From NCBI GenBank assembly GCA_007133195.1, contig SLNH01000024.1, forward strand, positions 1 to 51,384: a stretch of DNA of 51,384 nucleotides. The letters run 5' to 3'. Under the pieces are notes generated by a model that was given only the letters and a program-made list of their open reading frames with translations, was not told the DNA's origin and ran no database searches. Shown here piece after piece: positions 47,808 to 51,384 of this stretch (position 1 is its first letter; every line of letters starts with the position of its first letter). The position numbers and the translations under genes are program-made. Source of the stretch: Nannocystineae bacterium. Lineage in GTDB: Bacteria; Myxococcota_A; Polyangia; Haliangiales; Haliangiaceae.

Positions 47808-47827
47808 AGCGGCGAACGGGTTTTAGG
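47803..47827 (+). terminator. Possible hairpin after the membrane protein gene
   Basis: CCTAAA (47803-47808) pairs with TTTAGG (47822-47827) across a 13-nt loop and includes the TAA stop (47805-47807). Short AT-rich stem; weak evidence for termination. Confidence 0.25.
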
Positions 47828-47913
47828 GGCGCTCGGCTGTGCTGGATCGGGCGATGCGCTCGCCGGCGCCCTCGTTAGCCGCTCGGCAGCTTGCGGCCGG
47901 TGAGTATGCCCAT

Positions 47914-47919
47914 TACTGT
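47914..47919 (+). promoter_or_regulatory. Candidate -10 of the malic enzyme gene (TACTGT)
   Basis: TACTGT lies 7 nt before ATG 47927, which has no Shine-Dalgarno. It favours this ATG over in-frame upstream starts (TTG 47891, ATG 47906). Confidence 0.3.
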
Positions 47920-47926
47920 GCGCCGG

Positions 47927-50182
47927 ATGGCGAAGGCGGACGCGCTCGAGTATCACACCCGCGGCAGGCCCGGGAAAATCGAGGTCACCCCGACCAAACC
48001 GCTGAACACGCAGCGGCACCTGTCGCTCGCATATTCCCCCGGCGTGGCGATCCCGTGCGAGGAGATCGAGCGCGATCCGGAGCTCGCTTGGGAGTACACG
48101 GCGCGGGGCAACCTCGTCGGTGTGATCTCGAACGGCACCGCGGTGCTCGGCCTCGGCGACATCGGGGCGCTCGCCGGCAAGCCGGTCATGGAGGGAAAGG
48201 GGTGCCTGTTTAAGAAGTTCGCCGACATCGACGTGTTCGACCTCGAGGTGAACGAGACCGACGTGGAGCGCTTCGTCGACATCGTGGCGGCGCTCGAGCC
48301 GACGTTCGGCGGGATCAACCTCGAGGACATCGGCTCGCCGGCGTGCTTCGCCATCGAAGAGAAGCTCAAGGAGCGGCTCACGATCCCGGTGTTTCACGAC
48401 GACCAGCACGGCACAGCGATCATCTCCGGGGCGGCGCTCTTGAACGGCGCTAAGCTGGCAGCCAAGAATCTGGCAGACCTCCGCGTGGTCGTTTCGGGCG
48501 CCGGCGCCTCGGCCATCGCGTGCGCCGAGTTCATGCTCTCGCTCGGCGTCTCCCGGGACGGCGTGGTGCTCGTCGACAGCAAGGGCGTGGTCCACGAGGG
48601 GCGCGAGGATTTAAACGAGTTCAAAAGGCGGTTCGCCGGCCCGGACGCCGGCCGCCGCACGCTCGCCGACGCCCTCGAGGGAGCCGACGTGTTTTTGGGC
48701 CTGTCGATCGGCGGTCTGGTATCGAAGGACATGGTCGCCGGCATGGCCGAGCGGCCGATGATCTTCGCGCTGGCCAACCCGGATCCCGAGATCTCGTATC
48801 CCGACGCGATGGAGGCGCGCCCCGACGCAATCGTCGCCACGGGGCGATCGGACTTCCCGAACCAGGTCAACAACGTCCTCGGCTTTCCGTACATCTTTCG
48901 CGGCGCCCTCGACGTGCGGGCCACGGCGATCAACGAGCCGATGAAGGTCGCCGCGGCGGAGGCCTTGGCTGCGCTCGCTCACGAGCCGGTGCCGCCGCCC
49001 GTGCTTTCCGCCTACGGTGGCAGGTCATTTCGGTTCGGGCCGAGCTACTTGATCCCGAAACCGTTCGATACGCGCGCGCTGTGGTGGGTCGCGCCGGCCG
49101 TGGCGCGCGCGGCGATGGACAGCGGCGTCGCCCGCCGGGAGATCGATCCGTCTGCCTACGCGGAGGAGCTCGAGCGGCGGCGCGCAGGGGCGAGCTACGA
49201 GATCACCCGGGACATGCAGCGCGCGGCCAAGGCCGATCTCAAGCGCATCGTGTTTCCGGAAGCGAGCAACCCCAAGCTCTTGCGCGCGATCCAGACGGTG
49301 ATCGAGGAGGGAATCGCCGAGCCGATCCTCCTCGGCGTGCGCAAGGACATCGAGGAGGCGTGCAAAGCCGCCGACCTGGATCTCCTCGACCACGAGCCGA
49401 CGATCATCAGCCCGCGCAGCGCCGAGCAGTTCGCGGAGTACGCCCAGCAGTATTTCGAGCTCCGCAAGCGCAAGGGCGTCACCCGGGGGCTCGCCGACAG
49501 CGTGCTCGGCAAGAGCAACTACTTCGGGATGATGATGGTGAGAAACGGGGAGGCGGACGGGCTCGTGTCGGGGCTCAAGCTGTCGTACCCGGAGACGATC
49601 CGTCCGGCGCTGCAGATTCTCGGTCTGCGCCCGGGCGTGCGCGTCGCCACCGGGATGTACATGATGGTGCTCAAGGACTCGGTGAAGTTTTTCGCCGACG
49701 CCACGATCAACATCGACCCGGACGCCGAGACGCTCGCCGACATCGCCGTGCAGGTCGCCGACGCGGTGGCCGAGCTACACATCGTGCCGCGCGTGGCGAT
49801 GATCTCGTTTTCGAACTTCGGCTCCGTCAAACACCCGGAGGCCGTCAAGGTCAAACGGGCGCTGGACATCGTGAAGCACAAGCGGCCCGATCTCGAGATC
49901 GACGGTGAGGTCCAGGCGGACTACGCGCTCGACAAGGCCAAGCTCGACGACGAGTTTCCGTTCGCCGAGCTCGGCGACGCCGCGAACGTCCTCATCTTCT
50001 CGTCGCTCGCCGCCGGCAACGCCGCCTATAAGGTGCTTCACTGCCTCGGCGGGGCCCAGGCGGTCGGGCCGATGCTCCTGGGCATCGACAAGCCGGTCGC
50101 CGTGCTGCAGCCGCACGTCTCGGTCGAAGAGATCGCGGACATGACCGCCTACACGGCCATGCTCGCGCAGATGCGCGGCTGA
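47927..50182 (+). CDS. maeB: NADP-dependent malic enzyme with C-terminal phosphotransacetylase-like domain
   Basis: Decarboxylates malate to pyruvate with reduction of NADP. 751 aa: malic enzyme N-domain and NAD-binding domain (~1-425; [37 protein letters not shown] split across the active site, and [15 protein letters not shown] as nucleotide-binding loop) followed by a PTA_PTB domain (~430-751; [15 protein letters not shown]), the architecture of E. coli MaeB (759 aa). The C-terminal domain is usually regulatory rather than an active transacetylase. ATG 47927 aligns with the MaeB N-terminus. It can convert malate derived from glyoxylate or the TCA cycle to pyruvate. Confidence 0.94.
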   Translation: MAKADALEYHTRGRPGKIEVTPTKPLNTQRHLSLAYSPGVAIPCEEIERDPELAWEYTARGNLVGVISNGTAVLGLGDIGALAGKPVMEGKGCLFKKFADIDVFDLEVNETDVERFVDIVAALEPTFGGINLEDIGSPACFAIEEKLKERLTIPVFHDDQHGTAIISGAALLNGAKLAAKNLADLRVVVSGAGASAIACAEFMLSLGVSRDGVVLVDSKGVVHEGREDLNEFKRRFAGPDAGRRTLADALEGADVFLGLSIGGLVSKDMVAGMAERPMIFALANPDPEISYPDAMEARPDAIVATGRSDFPNQVNNVLGFPYIFRGALDVRATAINEPMKVAAAEALAALAHEPVPPPVLSAYGGRSFRFGPSYLIPKPFDTRALWWVAPAVARAAMDSGVARREIDPSAYAEELERRRAGASYEITRDMQRAAKADLKRIVFPEASNPKLLRAIQTVIEEGIAEPILLGVRKDIEEACKAADLDLLDHEPTIISPRSAEQFAEYAQQYFELRKRKGVTRGLADSVLGKSNYFGMMMVRNGEADGLVSGLKLSYPETIRPALQILGLRPGVRVATGMYMMVLKDSVKFFADATINIDPDAETLADIAVQVADAVAELHIVPRVAMISFSNFGSVKHPEAVKVKRALDIVKHKRPDLEIDGEVQADYALDKAKLDDEFPFAELGDAANVLIFSSLAAGNAAYKVLHCLGGAQAVGPMLLGIDKPVAVLQPHVSVEEIADMTAYTAMLAQMRG

Positions 50183-50442
50183 GCGCGGGCACCGCGGTAG
50201 GCGAGGGCGCGGCCGGCCGCGGGGCGAGGCCGCCTTGCGCGTGTGTCGCGATCGCCGCGGGTCTCCGCGCAGGGAAGGCGGCGCGCGATCGGCGAGCGCC
50301 CTCGGCCCGTGGCGCTTGAACGGGCATCGCCGCGTGGCGGCGGGCGGGCTTGCGAGTGGTGGACCGGTGCGCGGGTCGCGGCGTTTGAGTTGGCCCAGCC
50401 GGTGCATCAGCATTCGACGGTTACGCGGCTCGGGAGTGGGGC

Positions 50443-51384
50443 ATGGCGGAAGTCGAGCGGATGTGGATGCCGGTGGATCTCGGCGACGAGGTCGTCACCA
50501 TGCAGGCGCGGCGGTCGCAGGCGGCCCTGCCGCTCGCTCCGCCCGTCGTCATCGTTCACGGACTCGCGATCTCGAGCCGCTACGCGGAGCCTCTCGTCGC
50601 GGAGCTAGGCGCGCTGTTCGACGTTTACGCGCCCGATTTACCCGGGTTCGGCGGGTCGCGCTCCCTGCGTCCTCCCGCCGACCTACCGGCCATGGCCGAT
50701 CATCTGGCTAGGTTCATCGAAGCCGCGGGCCTGGCCCAGGTGAGCTTGTTCGGCCATTCGTTCGGCTGTCACATCGCGGTCGAGTGCGCCCGGCGACACC
50801 CTCGCCGGGTGCGCCGCCTCGTTCTGCACGCCCCGATCGGCGAGCCGGCGATCACCGCGCCGCGACAAGTGCTCCGGTACGTGAAAAACGCGAGGCGCGA
50901 GCCGCTTTTGCTCGGCCCGCTCATCGCCCGAGACGTGGTGCGGACCGGCGCGCGCAGGGCGATGGCCAGTTTTCGCACCTCGCTCGCCGAGCCCCTTTTG
51001 TCGCGGGCTTCCCAGATCTCGCAGCCGGCCCTCGTGGTCGGTGGCGAGCGCGACCCAATCGCGAGCCCTGCGTGGACCGAACGCGTCGCCGCCGCGATTC
51101 GCCGCGGGGAGTACGTCTGCCTTCCGGGCGTGGCGCACGCGGCGCTGTATTCGCACCCGCGCGCGCTCGCCGGCGTGGCGGCGCCGGGGTTGGCAGAACC
51201 GAACGAAGCGCTCCCTCGGGCGTGGAGCGATCACCGCGCCCCGCCGCCGGGCCCTGCCGGCGACGGCCCGCCGCCCGCGCCGATCGAGGAGCGGGACCGG
51301 GCGATGGCCTGCCTGGCGGCCACCGCCGCCGCCGTGGCGAGCGATCATCCGCGCGCACGGGCGCCGCGCCGGCGTCCGCCGCGC
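50443..51384 (+). CDS. Alpha/beta hydrolase, 3' end outside window
   Basis: The frame runs open from ATG 50443 to the last base, 314 codons without a stop, so it is truncated by the window edge. It has GGGAG 6 nt before the ATG. Alpha/beta hydrolase hallmarks: oxyanion segment VVIVHGL (35-41), YAPDLPGFGGS, nucleophile elbow GHSFG with catalytic Ser (~107), acid Asp in GGERDPIA (~204) and His in PGVAHAAL (~231). After residue ~240 the sequence becomes a Pro/Ala/Arg-rich low-complexity extension. Substrate unknown; could be an esterase or a C-C hydrolase. Confidence 0.82.
   Translation, partial: MAEVERMWMPVDLGDEVVTMQARRSQAALPLAPPVVIVHGLAISSRYAEPLVAELGALFDVYAPDLPGFGGSRSLRPPADLPAMADHLARFIEAAGLAQVSLFGHSFGCHIAVECARRHPRRVRRLVLHAPIGEPAITAPRQVLRYVKNARREPLLLGPLIARDVVRTGARRAMASFRTSLAEPLLSRASQISQPALVVGGERDPIASPAWTERVAAAIRRGEYVCLPGVAHAALYSHPRALAGVAAPGLAEPNEALPRAWSDHRAPPPGPAGDGPPPAPIEERDRAMACLAATAAAVASDHPRARAPRRRPPR

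Overview
The window is GC-rich, densely coded DNA with the gene content of a Gram-negative, respiring soil or sediment bacterium. A tripartite RND pump, an outer-surface multihaem cytochrome, GTG/TTG starts, a GlgE alpha-glucan cluster and membrane-bound cytochrome-linked urate oxidation together suggest a myxobacterium-like lineage (Myxococcota / former Deltaproteobacteria). That placement is an inference from gene content, not a marker-gene assignment. I saw no tRNA, rRNA, CRISPR array, insertion sequence or dedicated transcription regulator.

Layout. 1-2182: the 3' part of an unrecognised protein and a small hypothetical protein. 2309-7936 (minus): a TolC / HlyD / RND efflux operon with overlapping genes. 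8515-13098 (plus): a decahaem OmcA/MtrC-type cytochrome with a collagen-like stalk, an unknown protein and dihydroorotate dehydrogenase. 13246-13488 (minus): a small protein with a near-perfect Shine-Dalgarno. 13921-23091: a purine (urate) catabolic region in two minus-strand blocks, separated by a plus-strand cysteine synthase-glutaredoxin fusion. 23608-29013: DUF2203 protein, PBP4-type peptidase, oligopeptide-binding protein and RarA. 29130-38914: alpha-glucan metabolism (GlgB, TreS-maltokinase fusion, GlgE, and divergent GlgX). 38920-41750: lipid kinase and an orphan adenine methyltransferase. 41769-46063 (minus): an AGPS/GlcD-like flavin oxidase, a degenerate paralogue and a GlcF-like Fe-S protein. 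46182-51384 (plus): 3-hydroxyacyl-CoA dehydrogenase, a four-helix membrane protein, malic enzyme and a truncated alpha/beta hydrolase.

The most interesting part is 13921-23091. It encodes every step from urate to ureidoglycolate plus urea: PuuD (urate to 5-hydroxyisourate), HIU hydrolase, OHCU decarboxylase fused to allantoicase, and allantoinase. PuuD, a membrane urate oxidase with its own cytochrome c domain, is the last gene of an operon whose first two genes look like cbb3 oxidase: a CcoN-CcoO fusion and a mono-haem CcoP. The CcoN part aligns without gaps (constant offset of two) to remembered Pseudomonas CcoN numbering. It keeps both ligands of low-spin haem b but has lost the high-spin haem b3 ligand, all three CuB histidines and the cross-linked tyrosine. 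It therefore should not reduce O2. I propose that it is an electron-transfer module dedicated to PuuD, a cytochrome-linked urate-oxidising complex I do not know to be described.

Other recurring signals are leaderless-type starts (a TANNNT hexamer 6-10 nt before the start codon) at many first genes of transcription units, 4-bp ATGA/GTGA overlaps inside operons, and hairpins whose stems contain the stop codons of converging genes.
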